NCBI RefSeq assembly: GCF_003095375.1
Contig: NZ_QEHR01000002.1
Coordinates: 186,001-250,000, forward strand
Origin: Marixanthomonas spongiae
Lineage (GTDB): Bacteria > Bacteroidota > Bacteroidia > Flavobacteriales > Flavobacteriaceae
Direction: 5' to 3'
Length of the DNA: 64,000 nt
Shown here: piece after piece, positions 27,034-35,887 of the stretch
Layout: each line of letters opens with the position of its first letter
How positions within the stretch are numbered: the first letter of the stretch is position 1
Translations under genes and position numbers: made by a program
Notes under the pieces: generated by a model
Seen by the model: the letters and a program-made list of their open reading frames with translations, nothing else
Databases searched by the model: none
What the model was told of the DNA's origin: nothing

Positions 27034-27861
27034 TTAGTTTGGGGCTTTTATGGTTTTTGAATTCTCTGGGATGCTGTAATCAACCGATTCCACAAACTTA
27101 ATAGTGCTTAAAACCGCATCGCCAATAGGTTCGCCATACAAGCCTTTTTCGCTGTTCCAGTTGTAAAACTTCCACTTGTCGGCTAGGGCAATGCCGTCAA
27201 CCACTTGATAGTTCGCGTATAAAATGGCGTGTGGTGTTTTTTCTGCTTCTTCAACGCTTTTCCCATAGGTAACGATATAGGCTGCGTAACTCAGTAAATT
27301 GGTGTTGTTATCCACATAAACCATGTACCAATCGTCTGCCGTATCGCCAATGCCGTTCTTAAAGGTGAGTTTTGCACTGGAGTAGTCTTGTCCTTTTTCG
27401 GTTACTTGTTCAACGGGACCCAAAACGGTACCGGTATCGGTCAACTTAAAAGGCAAGGCCATAAAGTAGGGCCAGGTAAAAATATCGAAACGGGCCGATT
27501 GCGGTGTAGCATCGACCGGGCTTATAAAAACATCCTCCCCGTCGTAAATAATGATATTCCCCTCTTCTGACTCAAATTTTATTTTTGAAGAATTGGTCCG
27601 CATGGTAAACTTGCCATTTAAACGTTCTTTGCCTTTAAAATTCAATGTAATATCAAAAGAAACGTTGTTATGTGCCAAAAAAGCTTCTTTGTTATGCGTG
27701 TTTTCAACCCCTTGTGCAAAAGCTGCTGATAGGGAAGGGGCGCCATCGCCAATGCCGTTGTCCTGTTCCACGGGCATTATTTCCTCGGTATTTTTTTCCG
27801 TAATATTCTTGCAACTGAAGCCTGCAATTAATACTGCGAAAATAAGAAGTGCCTTTTTCAT
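27034..27861 (-). CDS. DUF6503-like lipoprotein
   Basis: This 275-residue protein has a lipoprotein signal with lipobox GFSC|K at residues 14-17. The mature part, after a Glu-rich linker, is a beta-strand-rich fold (VSFDITLNFKGKERLNGKF, IIIYDGEDVFISP, FKNGIGDTADDWYMVYVD) of the LolA/outer-membrane-lipoprotein-like type that may bind a hydrophobic ligand. Homologues in flavobacteria are often next to htpG and have been mislabelled as Hsp90, though nothing in the sequence is Hsp90-like. It begins the lipoprotein-doxX-alkB-DUF2805 operon. Function unknown. Confidence 0.8.
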   Translation of the reverse strand: MKKALLIFAVLIAGFSCKNITEKNTEEIMPVEQDNGIGDGAPSLSAAFAQGVENTHNKEAFLAHNNVSFDITLNFKGKERLNGKFTMRTNSSKIKFESEEGNIIIYDGEDVFISPVDATPQSARFDIFTWPYFMALPFKLTDTGTVLGPVEQVTEKGQDYSSAKLTFKNGIGDTADDWYMVYVDNNTNLLSYAAYIVTYGKSVEEAEKTPHAILYANYQVVDGIALADKWKFYNWNSEKGLYGEPIGDAVLSTIKFVESVDYSIPENSKTIKAPN

Positions 27862-27919
27862 AGCTTAAAAATATAAAACCTGTAACACATACGAAGCGGT
27901 TTAAGAAAGTATTAGTACC

Positions 27920-27951
27920 AAAAAAAAAGACCGCCTGTTGAAGCGGTCTTT
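27920..27951 (-). terminator. Intrinsic terminator of htpG
   Basis: On the minus strand AAAGACCGC (27951-27943) pairs with GCGGTCTTT (27934-27926), and the T-run continues to 27920. It lies 21 bp after the htpG stop codon and separates htpG from the lipoprotein operon. Confidence 0.85.
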
Positions 27952-27971
27952 GTAGTGTTCTCGAAAATTAA

Positions 27972-29864
27972 TTATTTAATCATCTCATAACTGCGTTTGA
28001 TAAACGCCGTCATATCTTCGCCTTTTAATAGGTTCTTGCTCAACTTGGCAAGGTCCAAGGCTTGATTTACCAAACGTTCCTTTTTCTTCTTGGTCTTGGT
28101 GTTCAGTATTTCGGAAACCAGTTCGTGATTGGTGTTCACAATCAGGTTGTACATTTCGGGCATGTTGCCCATTCCAAACATACCGCCACCGCCGGTTTGT
28201 TGCATTTCTTTCATACGGCGCATAAACTCAGGTTCGGTGATAACAAATGGATTGGCGTTGCTGTCCATCGCTTCCAGTTGCACGGTGAATTTTTCTGAAG
28301 GCACCGTTTCGGTCAAAAAGGTTTTCAGTGTTTCTTTTTCCTCATCGGAAAGTTTAGAAACCTGCTCCTCGTCTTTTTTGATCAAGTTTTCAACCGGCTC
28401 GCTGTCCACCCGTACAAAACTGATGTTTTCCTTACTGCTTTCCAGCTTCTGCAACAAGTGCGACACGATTGGCGAATCCAACAGCAACACTTCGTAGCCT
28501 TTGTCCTTTGCTTCTTGAATGTAGCTGTGCTGCTCGTCTTTATTTGAAGCGTACAGCACCACCAATTTATCGTCTTTATCGGTCTGGTTGTCTTTTATTT
28601 TTTCCTGTAATTCGTCAAAAGTGAAATAATCACCATCGACGGTTGGGTAGAGCGCAAATTTTTGTGCTTTGTCAAAAAATTTGTCCTCGGTCAACATACC
28701 GTACTCGATCACGACTTTAATGTCGTTCCATTTTTTCTCAAAATCTTCACGGTTGTCGTTAAAGAGCGATTTTAGCTTATCGGCTACTTTACGGGTAATG
28801 TAGCTGGATATTTTCTTAACCGCGCCATCAGCTTGTAAATAACTTCGCGACACGTTTAACGGGATGTCCGGGCTATCGATCACCCCGCGGAGCATCGTTA
28901 AAAATTCAGGAACGATCCCTTCTACATTATCGGTGACGAACACTTGGTTTTGGTACAGCTGGATTTTATCCTTTTGTATGTTGAGGTCGTTCGTCATTTT
29001 TGGGAAATATAAAATCCCTGTTAAATTAAACGGATAATCCACGTTTAAATGGATGTGGAACAACGGCTCTTCAAACTGCATGGGATATAACTCCCGGTAA
29101 AAACTTTTGTAATCTTTGTCTTCTAACTCGGTGGGTTGCTTGGTCCAAGCCGGGTTGGGGTTGTTGATAATATTGTCCACCTCTTTGGTAGGTGCCGGAT
29201 CGTCTTCCTTGGCACCTTCCGGTTTCGGCAAGGTTTCCGTTTTCATCCCAAACTTGATGGGGATGGGCATAAACTTGTTGTACTTGACCAAAAGTTCGCG
29301 AATGCGGCCTTCTTCCAAAAATTCGGTCTCATCCTCGGCAATGTGCAGGATGATTTCGGTACCGTGCTCTTTTTTATCGGCTTCCTCTAAGGTAAAATTT
29401 GGCGAACCATCGCAAACCCAGTGGGCAGCGGGTTCATCCTTAAAGCTTTTTGTGATGATTTCCACTTTGTTGGCCACCATAAACGAAGAATAGAAGCCAA
29501 GGCCAAAATGACCGATAATTCCTGAATCTTCGCCATCTTTGTCTTTGTATTTTTCTATAAATTCTTCGGCTCCGGAAAAAGCAATCTGGTTGATGTACTT
29601 TTCAACTTCGTCTTTGGTCATCCCTATCCCTTCGTCTATAATATGAAGGGTCTTGTTTTCCTTGTCAATTTTTACCTCAATCTTCGGGTTTCCGTAGGCA
29701 ACATCGTTCGCTTCGCCAATGTTGGCCAAGTGTTTCAGTTTTAGCGTTGCATCTGTTGCATTCGATATCAGCTCGCGTAAAAAGATTTCATGGTCGCTGT
29801 ATAAAAACTTTTTGATCAGCGGAAAAATATTCTCGACCGATACATTAATGGTTCCTTTGCTCAT
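27972..29864 (-). CDS. htpG: Molecular chaperone HtpG (bacterial Hsp90)
   Basis: This 630-residue chaperone has the GHKL ATPase domain (residues 1 to about 220) with FLRELISNATDA, DEGIGMTKDE, and GHFGLGFYS. The middle domain carries ATPase-activating residues, including the conserved NVSRSYLQ. The C-terminal dimerisation domain ends near residue 625. A long acidic lysine-rich loop (EGAKEDDPAPTKEVDN) near 225-245 resembles the linker of Bacteroidota family members. It remodels client proteins in the cytoplasm under stress. It is monocistronic with its own terminator. Confidence 0.96.
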   Translation of the reverse strand: MSKGTINVSVENIFPLIKKFLYSDHEIFLRELISNATDATLKLKHLANIGEANDVAYGNPKIEVKIDKENKTLHIIDEGIGMTKDEVEKYINQIAFSGAEEFIEKYKDKDGEDSGIIGHFGLGFYSSFMVANKVEIITKSFKDEPAAHWVCDGSPNFTLEEADKKEHGTEIILHIAEDETEFLEEGRIRELLVKYNKFMPIPIKFGMKTETLPKPEGAKEDDPAPTKEVDNIINNPNPAWTKQPTELEDKDYKSFYRELYPMQFEEPLFHIHLNVDYPFNLTGILYFPKMTNDLNIQKDKIQLYQNQVFVTDNVEGIVPEFLTMLRGVIDSPDIPLNVSRSYLQADGAVKKISSYITRKVADKLKSLFNDNREDFEKKWNDIKVVIEYGMLTEDKFFDKAQKFALYPTVDGDYFTFDELQEKIKDNQTDKDDKLVVLYASNKDEQHSYIQEAKDKGYEVLLLDSPIVSHLLQKLESSKENISFVRVDSEPVENLIKKDEEQVSKLSDEEKETLKTFLTETVPSEKFTVQLEAMDSNANPFVITEPEFMRRMKEMQQTGGGGMFGMGNMPEMYNLIVNTNHELVSEILNTKTKKKKERLVNQALDLAKLSKNLLKGEDMTAFIKRSYEMIK

Positions 29865-30037
29865 AGTTATGTAAGTTTTGTTTTCTTCTGAAAGAAATAG
29901 GACAAATAAAATACCATTTTCATGAAATATGACAGCTTGTCACTATTGTAAGGAACACGTTTTTAAGCCTACCAAACAAGCAGAAACTTTAACACAACCT
30001 TTTGTTTAACAAACAATAAAATGCGTTAAACGTTTCT

Positions 30038-30045
30038 TATCTTTG
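30038..30045 (+). promoter_or_regulatory. Minus-7 element for the TetR/ABC1-kinase pair
   Basis: TATCTTTG matches TAnnTTTG and lies 53 bp before the TetR-type start codon. The spacer 29865-30098 between htpG and this gene holds no other clear element. Confidence 0.5.
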
Positions 30046-30098
30046 GATGAAATGATTTTGAACTGAAATAGCAAGATTTGCGTAAAAAATAGGATACC

Positions 30099-30767
30099 AT
30101 GGCAACTAGGAAAACCCCTTCAAAAAAGAAAAAAATGACCCGCGATGACATTATCTCGGTCTATATGGATTATGTGCTGGAAAACGAGCAAACGCCCAAA
30201 AGTGTATATAAATTCAGTAAGCAACACAGTATGACCGAACAGGAATTTTACAATTTCTTCGGTTCATTCGATGGTTTGCGCAACGAAATATGGAACACGT
30301 TTTTTGACCACTCCATGAAATTGGCTCACAAAGACCCAAACTTCGAAAATTTCAGCAACCAAGAGAAGATGCTCACCTTTTTCTATACGTTTTTTGAAAT
30401 GCTCACCGTAAACCGAAGTTACGTGCTTTTCGCCCTAAAAGAACACAAAGACATAATGAAAAACCTCGCGCAACTTAAAGGTTTGCGCAGTAGGGTAAAA
30501 GAGTTTGCGTCAGACCTGATAAGCCAAAAGAACGAAGAAAAAAACCTAAAGATATTAAAGCAGCCCGTTTCGGTATTTTCTGAAGGGGCTTGGTTGCAAA
30601 CGCTGTTCATCTTAAAATACTGGATGGAAGACAATTCGGCCGCGTTCGAAAAAACCGATATCGTGATCGAAAAATCGGTCCGGGCCATTTTCGATGTGTT
30701 CGACAACACTCCCTTGGAAAGCGTGGTGGACTTCGGAAAATTTCTATGGAAAGATAAAATGAACTAA
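30099..30767 (+). CDS. TetR family regulator
   Basis: This 222-residue protein has an N-terminal helix-turn-helix of the TetR type (TRDDIISVYMDYVLE, SVYKFSKQHSMTEQEFYNFF, LRNEIWNTFFD) at about residues 14-70, followed by an all-helical C-terminal ligand domain. The basic N-terminal stretch ATRKTPSKKKKM may contact DNA. Its stop codon is immediately followed by the ATG of the ABC1-kinase gene, so the two are one operon and the regulator probably controls it. The ligand is unknown. The HTH is somewhat divergent from classical TetR, with a long first helix. Confidence 0.85.
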   Translation: MATRKTPSKKKKMTRDDIISVYMDYVLENEQTPKSVYKFSKQHSMTEQEFYNFFGSFDGLRNEIWNTFFDHSMKLAHKDPNFENFSNQEKMLTFFYTFFEMLTVNRSYVLFALKEHKDIMKNLAQLKGLRSRVKEFASDLISQKNEEKNLKILKQPVSVFSEGAWLQTLFILKYWMEDNSAAFEKTDIVIEKSVRAIFDVFDNTPLESVVDFGKFLWKDKMN

Positions 30768-32075
30768 ATGAAAACACTCGATTCCATCCCCACCGGAAAA
30801 ATAAAGCGCGCCAGTAAACTGGTAAGTACCGGTGTTAAAGTAGGCGGCAATTACCTGAAATATTACAGCGGGAAATTGGTCAACCCAGACCTGAACAAAG
30901 ACGCTTTGAACGAAAGCAATGCCGAAGATATTTACGACGGCCTAAAAAACCTGAAAGGAAGTGCGCTTAAGGTTGCCCAAATGCTCAGCATGGAAAAAAA
31001 CATCATGCCCAAAGCGTATGTGGAAAAGTTTTCGTTAGCGCAGTTTCAAGTGCCGCCCCTTTCTGCATCTTTGGTTCGGAAAACCTTCAAAAAGTACTTT
31101 AATCAAACGCCGGAAGACTTGTTCGATACCTTCGATGAAAACTCCGTGGCCGCAGCCAGTATTGGCCAAGTGCATAAAGCCACCAAGAACGGAAAAGAAC
31201 TTGCCGTTAAAATCCAATATCCCGGCGTTGCCGACAGCATTAGCAGCGATTTGGCCTTGGTAAAGCCGTTTGCCATTAAGATGTTCAATTTAAAAGGAAA
31301 GGATTCTGAAAAATACTTCAAGGAAATTGAAGGAAAACTTTTGGAAGAAACCGATTATAAACTGGAAGTTGCCCAAAGTAAGGCGGCTACTGAAGCCTGT
31401 GCTATGATTCCGAATTTAAAATTTCCGAAGTATTACGAAGCATTGTCAACCGATCGCATTATCACGATGGACTGGATGCACGGCGAACACCTTTCGGAAT
31501 TTACCAAGCACAATACCAACAAAGAAAAAGCTAATAAAATAGGGCAAGCGTTGTGGGATTTCTATATGTTTCAAATGCACGAGCTGAAAAGCGTGCACGC
31601 CGATCCACATCCCGGTAATTTTTTGGTTGACAAAGAGGCGAACTTAATCGCTATTGACTTTGGTTGCATAAAAAATGTGCCCGAAGCATTTTATACGCCA
31701 TATTTTGAGCTGGCAAAGCCAGAAAACATCAACAACCCCGATGTTTTTATGGAAAAAATGTACGAACTCGAAATTTTACGAAAGGACGATTCTCCCGAAG
31801 AAATGAAATTTTTTTCAGAGTTGTTCCACGAAATGTTGAGCCTGTTCACAAAGCCCTTCCATGGGGAAACCTTTGATTTTTCCGATGAGGAGTTCTTCGG
31901 AAAAATTGCTGAACTAAGCGATAAATATTCCAAAGACACCGAATTGCGTAAAATGAATGGAAATAGAGGCTCCAAACACTTCTTGTACATCAATAGAACA
32001 TTTTTTGGCCTGTATAACCTGCTGAACGATCTGGGCGCACAGGTGAATATCGATAATTATAAGCGGTATATTTAG
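30768..32075 (+). CDS. ABC1/AarF/UbiB-type atypical kinase
   Basis: This 435-residue protein matches the UbiB/COQ8 family. It has the Ala-rich nucleotide loop AAASIGQVHKA near residues 126-136, the VAI/VK-type lysine in ELAVKIQYPG near 145, the catalytic loop VHADPHPGNFLV near 276-287 and the DFG-like AIDFGCIK near 294-301. The family's usual KxGQ motif appears here as KVAQMLSM near residue 67, with Ala in place of Gly. Members support ubiquinone or menaquinone and lipid homeostasis. It directly abuts a TetR gene. No membrane helix is evident, so it is probably peripheral. The substrate is unknown. Confidence 0.9.
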   Translation: MKTLDSIPTGKIKRASKLVSTGVKVGGNYLKYYSGKLVNPDLNKDALNESNAEDIYDGLKNLKGSALKVAQMLSMEKNIMPKAYVEKFSLAQFQVPPLSASLVRKTFKKYFNQTPEDLFDTFDENSVAAASIGQVHKATKNGKELAVKIQYPGVADSISSDLALVKPFAIKMFNLKGKDSEKYFKEIEGKLLEETDYKLEVAQSKAATEACAMIPNLKFPKYYEALSTDRIITMDWMHGEHLSEFTKHNTNKEKANKIGQALWDFYMFQMHELKSVHADPHPGNFLVDKEANLIAIDFGCIKNVPEAFYTPYFELAKPENINNPDVFMEKMYELEILRKDDSPEEMKFFSELFHEMLSLFTKPFHGETFDFSDEEFFGKIAELSDKYSKDTELRKMNGNRGSKHFLYINRTFFGLYNLLNDLGAQVNIDNYKRYI

Positions 32076-32130
32076 CAAAGATTTAACTTTTTGTTTAGCT
32101 TTTTAGCAATTAAATTAAACACAAAAAGCG

Positions 32131-32245
32131 TATCTTTACATCAAGTAATTGGATTACTTTGAAAAATTGCTATGAAAAAGTAAAAAGTTACCAATTATTT
32201 ATTGGTTAGGTTGTTTGAAAGGGTGCGATTTCCGCACCCTTTTTT
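32131..32245 (+). ncRNA. Candidate small RNA with orphan promoter and terminator
   Basis: TATCTTTA (32131-32138) is a near-consensus minus-7 element with no protein gene after it. The following about 100 nt form three separate hairpins: AAGTAAT/ATTACTT (32143-32159), ACCAAT/ATTGGT (32190-32206) and GGGTGCG/CGCACCC (32221-32239). A run of T follows the last hairpin. The only plus-strand start codon opens a three-codon frame (MKK, stop). This arrangement fits an independently transcribed sRNA. It could also be a long 3' end of the kinase operon. No known RNA family was recognised. Confidence 0.6.
32218..32245 (+). terminator. Strong intrinsic terminator
   Basis: GGGTGCG (32221-32227) and CGCACCC (32233-32239) pair perfectly around the loop ATTTC. 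The stem extends by A-T pairs on both sides and is followed by a T-run. It ends the candidate sRNA or the kinase operon and, read on the other strand, could also stop the S9 peptidase transcript that ends at 32258. Confidence 0.88.
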
Positions 32246-32257
32246 AAATCCACTCAG

Positions 32258-34678
32258 TTAATTCTCTTTGTTTTTCACGTACATATCCAACCATCGATCC
32301 TGCTCCCAAAGTAAATGCAAAATGCTTTCTTTGGCGCGGTAACCGTGGCTTTCCTTTGGCAACATCACCAAGCGCGCAGTTGCGCCTAAGCCTTTTAGGG
32401 CATTAAAATACCGTTCGCTTTGCAGCGGGTAGGTGCCCGAGTTATTGTCAGCTTGACCGTGAATCAATAATAGCGGTGTTTTCATTTTATCGGCATGCAT
32501 AAAGGGAGACATGGTGTAATACGTTTCCGGTGAGTCCCAATAACTGCGTTCTTCACTTTGAAAACCAAAAGGCGTCAACGTACGGTTATAGGCGCCACTT
32601 CGGGCAATACCTGCAGCAAACAGATCGCTATGGCTTAATAAATTGGCCACCATAAATGCCCCATAACTATGCCCGCCAACGGCAACGCGGTCCCTGTCTA
32701 TATAGCCCTTGGCATCCACTGCATCGATGGCTGCTTTTGCATTGGCGACCAACTGCGTTCTAAAGGTATCGTTAGGCTCTTCGTCGCCTTCACCAACAAT
32801 AGGGAAAGCGGCATCGTCCAACACCACATAGCCTTGTGTCACCCAGTAAATAGGGCTTCCCCAAAACGGGTAGATAAATTCATTGGGATTGGTCGTGTTT
32901 TGCGATGCGCTGCTTTTGTCCTTGAACTCCCGTGGATATGCCCAAAGAATCATCGGCTTTTTTTCTTTTTTGTCCATATCGTAACCAACGGGCAGATATA
33001 ACGTTCCCTCCAGTTCAAGTCCATCATCACGTTTGTAGGTGATTACTTCTTTATGAACGTTTTGTAAACTTTTAAAAGGATTTTCAAAAGAGGTTACAGG
33101 CGTTAAATCGTTCTTTTTCTTGATATTCCTGAAATAATAATTGGGGTATTCATTTTGCGATTCAATCCTAACCAATATTTTTCCTTTTTTCATATCAATC
33201 GCATCGTACAAATCTTCCTTTTTATCGGTAAAGCTCGATTCGTAGATACGTTTGGTGTTCTGGGTTTTTAAATTGAATTCGTCAACAAAAGGAAACTGCC
33301 CTTTTTCAGAATAACCATCACCCATTAAATAGGCTGTGTTGTTGTTGAGGTCCAGAACAGGACGGTTATATTTATTTTGAGTGGTCACAAAATTACCCGG
33401 ATCACTGTACCGGTCTTGGTAATTTCGGTCTGAAATAATAACGGGTTGTTGTTTTGAATTTGAAGGGTTAAAAAGGTAGGTCTTGGTATTTCGGTCGTTC
33501 CACCAATAATCGTAAGCGATGGCGTTTTGTGCATCGCCCCAAATAATGCCTGAAAACCTGTTTTTCGTTTTTAAAATTTCTTTTCCTTTACCGCTAAACG
33601 GGGCTTTCACTTGGTACACGGCATCTCTAAACTCTACATCGTTGTCTGGGTCTCCTTCGTCTAAAGCTTCTACCCAGTATAAGGTTGCCGGTTGATCGTT
33701 GCGCCAGTTAAAGTTTCGTTTGCCGGTTCGCGTAGCCATAAACCCTTTTGGTCTAACTTCGTCCAAAGGCACGTTATTTACCACTGTAACCACATTGCCG
33801 TTGGTGTCGTAAACCGTTTGCTGGTAAGGAAAACGATAATAGGGTACTAAATACGAAAACGGTCTTTTGATTGCTGAAACCAAAATATAGTTCCCATTGG
33901 GCGAAAAACTGATAGTTCGGTACATCGCGGTAGGTAGAAAAGGTGTGATCGTTCCATTAACGGAGACTTTTTTGATTTCTGAAAGCGCCAGTTGTTCAAA
34001 ATTGGCTTCATCATTCGGGTTTTTTAACAAATCTTGATAGGTGCGGTTTTGTGCCTTTTCTCCGTCACTTACCGAAATAGTTGGCCCTTCGGGTACGGCT
34101 TCCTCAGTGTTGATTAACGCTTTCCTGTTTTCGGGAAGCATTTTTACCAGTAAGGCCGAACTGTCTTTAAACCAATTTAACACATCGCCCATATTGGCGT
34201 TGACAGTGGCCGGCGTCAATTTTTTAGCCGAACTTTTTTCCACATCTAAAACCCAGGCTTCAACACCGTCTTCACCGGTATGTAAAAAAGCAATCATTTT
34301 TTGGTTGGGCGACCAGCTAAAGTTTGACAGTCGGGGGTTTTTAGGAAGTCCGGAAACAGCTTGCGATCCTTTGTCTGTGGCTTTTTTTACTTCAATATTG
34401 TTGTAGTAGTTGGTGCGGCTGCCAATGTTCGTTTGTGGGTTGATGCGTAAACCGCCCAGGCGCATTTCGGGTTCAGAAAGTTCTGCAATCGATTTATAGG
34501 CATTTCTGTACAAGAGAACGACATAGTCGCCTTCATCATCGATAATAACAGAGGGAGCGGGAGGTGCTTCCACTAAATCGAGGATTTCTTTAGGGGGTTT
34601 TTGATAATTTTTGTCAACTTGAGCATAAAATGCTGAAGCAATAAGCAGAAAAATAAATAATGTTGAAAATTTTTTCAT
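32258..34678 (-). CDS. Exported S9-family (prolyl oligopeptidase-like) serine peptidase
   Basis: The start at 34678 gives 806 residues with a signal peptide (MKKFSTLFIFLLIASAFYAQ); the longer frame to 34720 puts a second hydrophobic stretch before it and overlaps the fabH upstream region. An N-terminal beta-propeller-like region (SNFSWSPNQKMIAFL, ISFSPNGNYILVSA) leads to a C-terminal alpha/beta hydrolase. The nucleophile is the Ser in GGHSYGAF, the acid the Asp in HGQADNNSG and the base the His in KESHGYRAKE. It is expected to cut peptides in the periplasm; similar sequences include flavobacterial glutamyl or acyl-aminoacyl peptidases, so specificity is open. Confidence 0.92.
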   Translation of the reverse strand: MKKFSTLFIFLLIASAFYAQVDKNYQKPPKEILDLVEAPPAPSVIIDDEGDYVVLLYRNAYKSIAELSEPEMRLGGLRINPQTNIGSRTNYYNNIEVKKATDKGSQAVSGLPKNPRLSNFSWSPNQKMIAFLHTGEDGVEAWVLDVEKSSAKKLTPATVNANMGDVLNWFKDSSALLVKMLPENRKALINTEEAVPEGPTISVSDGEKAQNRTYQDLLKNPNDEANFEQLALSEIKKVSVNGTITPFLPTAMYRTISFSPNGNYILVSAIKRPFSYLVPYYRFPYQQTVYDTNGNVVTVVNNVPLDEVRPKGFMATRTGKRNFNWRNDQPATLYWVEALDEGDPDNDVEFRDAVYQVKAPFSGKGKEILKTKNRFSGIIWGDAQNAIAYDYWWNDRNTKTYLFNPSNSKQQPVIISDRNYQDRYSDPGNFVTTQNKYNRPVLDLNNNTAYLMGDGYSEKGQFPFVDEFNLKTQNTKRIYESSFTDKKEDLYDAIDMKKGKILVRIESQNEYPNYYFRNIKKKNDLTPVTSFENPFKSLQNVHKEVITYKRDDGLELEGTLYLPVGYDMDKKEKKPMILWAYPREFKDKSSASQNTTNPNEFIYPFWGSPIYWVTQGYVVLDDAAFPIVGEGDEEPNDTFRTQLVANAKAAIDAVDAKGYIDRDRVAVGGHSYGAFMVANLLSHSDLFAAGIARSGAYNRTLTPFGFQSEERSYWDSPETYYTMSPFMHADKMKTPLLLIHGQADNNSGTYPLQSERYFNALKGLGATARLVMLPKESHGYRAKESILHLLWEQDRWLDMYVKNKEN

Positions 34679-34824
34679 GAGGATTATAATTTTTTTGAAA
34701 AGATACTCAAAAAAATGCAATGCGGCTTCTCAAAAATACTATGCGCGCATACTATAAGAAGAATAATTATTTCGCTCCAAACACTTGTTTGCTTATCTTG
34801 CCTGTTCGTTTATACCTTATTTAT

Positions 34825-35832
34825 ATGTTTACTTCAAAAATAACAGGGCTTGGCCATTACGTGCCCGAAAATGTCGTTACCAATGACGATCTTTCAAAAC
34901 TAATGGACACCAACGATGCGTGGATACAAGAGCGTACAGGCATTAAGGAACGTCGCCACATAAAAAAAGGCGATGGCAACTCTACTTCGGTTATGGGCGT
35001 TAAGGCAGCCAAAATGGCCCTAAAAGAAGCCAATCTGAAGGCAACGGACATCGACATGATCGTCTTCGCCACCTTGAGTCCCGACATGTATTTTCCAGGC
35101 GGAGGTGTAGAAGTGCAAGAACTCATGGATATGAAAACCATCCCGGCACTGGATGTGCGCAACCAATGCAGCGGTTTTGTCTATGCGATGTCGGTAGCCG
35201 ATCAATTTGTAAAGACCGGAATGTATGAAAATATTTTGGTGATAGGAAGTGAAAACCACAGTGGCGGACTCGATTTTACCACCCGCGGCCGCAGTGTTTC
35301 GGTAATTTTTGGTGATGGGGCCGGGGCAGCGGTGGTTTCCCGGAGCGAAGATGACCAAGGTGGGATTTTATCGACCCATTTGCACAGCGAAGGGAAACAC
35401 AAAGACGAGTTGGCCCTTCAAGGACCCAGCACCGAGCATTGGGTGCCAGAGATAATAGCTGAAAACCCCCAAGAGGACATTCCATATTATCCCTATATGA
35501 ACGGACAGTTTGTGTTTAAACACGCGATTGTCCGTTTTGCAGAAGTGATTCACGAAGGCCTGGAAGCAAACGGGCTTACCACAAGCGATATTGACATGCT
35601 TATTCCGCATCAAGCCAACTTGCGTATATCACAGTTTATTCAGCAGAAGTTGAAGTTGAGCGACGACCAAGTGTTCAATAACATACAAAAATATGGAAAC
35701 ACCACGGCAGCATCTATCCCCATCGCCCTTTCTGAGGCCCACAAAGCCGGAAAAATTAAAAAAGACGATATAGTGGTTTTAGCTGCTTTTGGAAGTGGGT
35801 TTACTTGGGGAAGTGTGATCATTAGGTGGTAA
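34825..35832 (+). CDS. 3-oxoacyl-ACP synthase III family (FabH-like)
   Basis: The start at 34825 gives 335 residues beginning MFTSKITGLGHYVP, the normal FabH opening; upstream in-frame codons add a hydrophobic unrelated leader. The triad is visible: Cys in DVRNQCSGFVY, His in IPHQANLRI and Asn in YGNTTAASIP. The glycine loop GSGFTWGSVIIRW ends the protein. FabH condenses acyl-CoA with malonyl-ACP to start fatty acid synthesis. No other fab genes flank it, so it may be a second, specialised KASIII, for example for branched fatty acids or secondary lipids; the gene symbol is therefore left open. Confidence 0.9.
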   Translation: MFTSKITGLGHYVPENVVTNDDLSKLMDTNDAWIQERTGIKERRHIKKGDGNSTSVMGVKAAKMALKEANLKATDIDMIVFATLSPDMYFPGGGVEVQELMDMKTIPALDVRNQCSGFVYAMSVADQFVKTGMYENILVIGSENHSGGLDFTTRGRSVSVIFGDGAGAAVVSRSEDDQGGILSTHLHSEGKHKDELALQGPSTEHWVPEIIAENPQEDIPYYPYMNGQFVFKHAIVRFAEVIHEGLEANGLTTSDIDMLIPHQANLRISQFIQQKLKLSDDQVFNNIQKYGNTTAASIPIALSEAHKAGKIKKDDIVVLAAFGSGFTWGSVIIRW

Positions 35833-35856
35833 TTTCCTAAACATAGCAAAAACATA

Positions 35857-35887
35857 AAAAGCCTTCCCAGTTTCAGGAAGGCTTTTA
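35857..35887 (+). terminator. Intrinsic terminator of the FabH-like gene
   Basis: AAAAGCCTTCC (35857-35867) pairs with GGAAGGCTTTT (35876-35886) in an 11-bp stem with an 8-nt loop, ending in a T-run. It begins 24 bp after the stop codon. Confidence 0.87.

Noticed and set aside
34678-34720. Longer N terminus for the S9 peptidase starting at 34720
   Set aside because: It adds a hydrophobic stretch before a complete signal peptide, and the start at 34678 gives a normal signal sequence.
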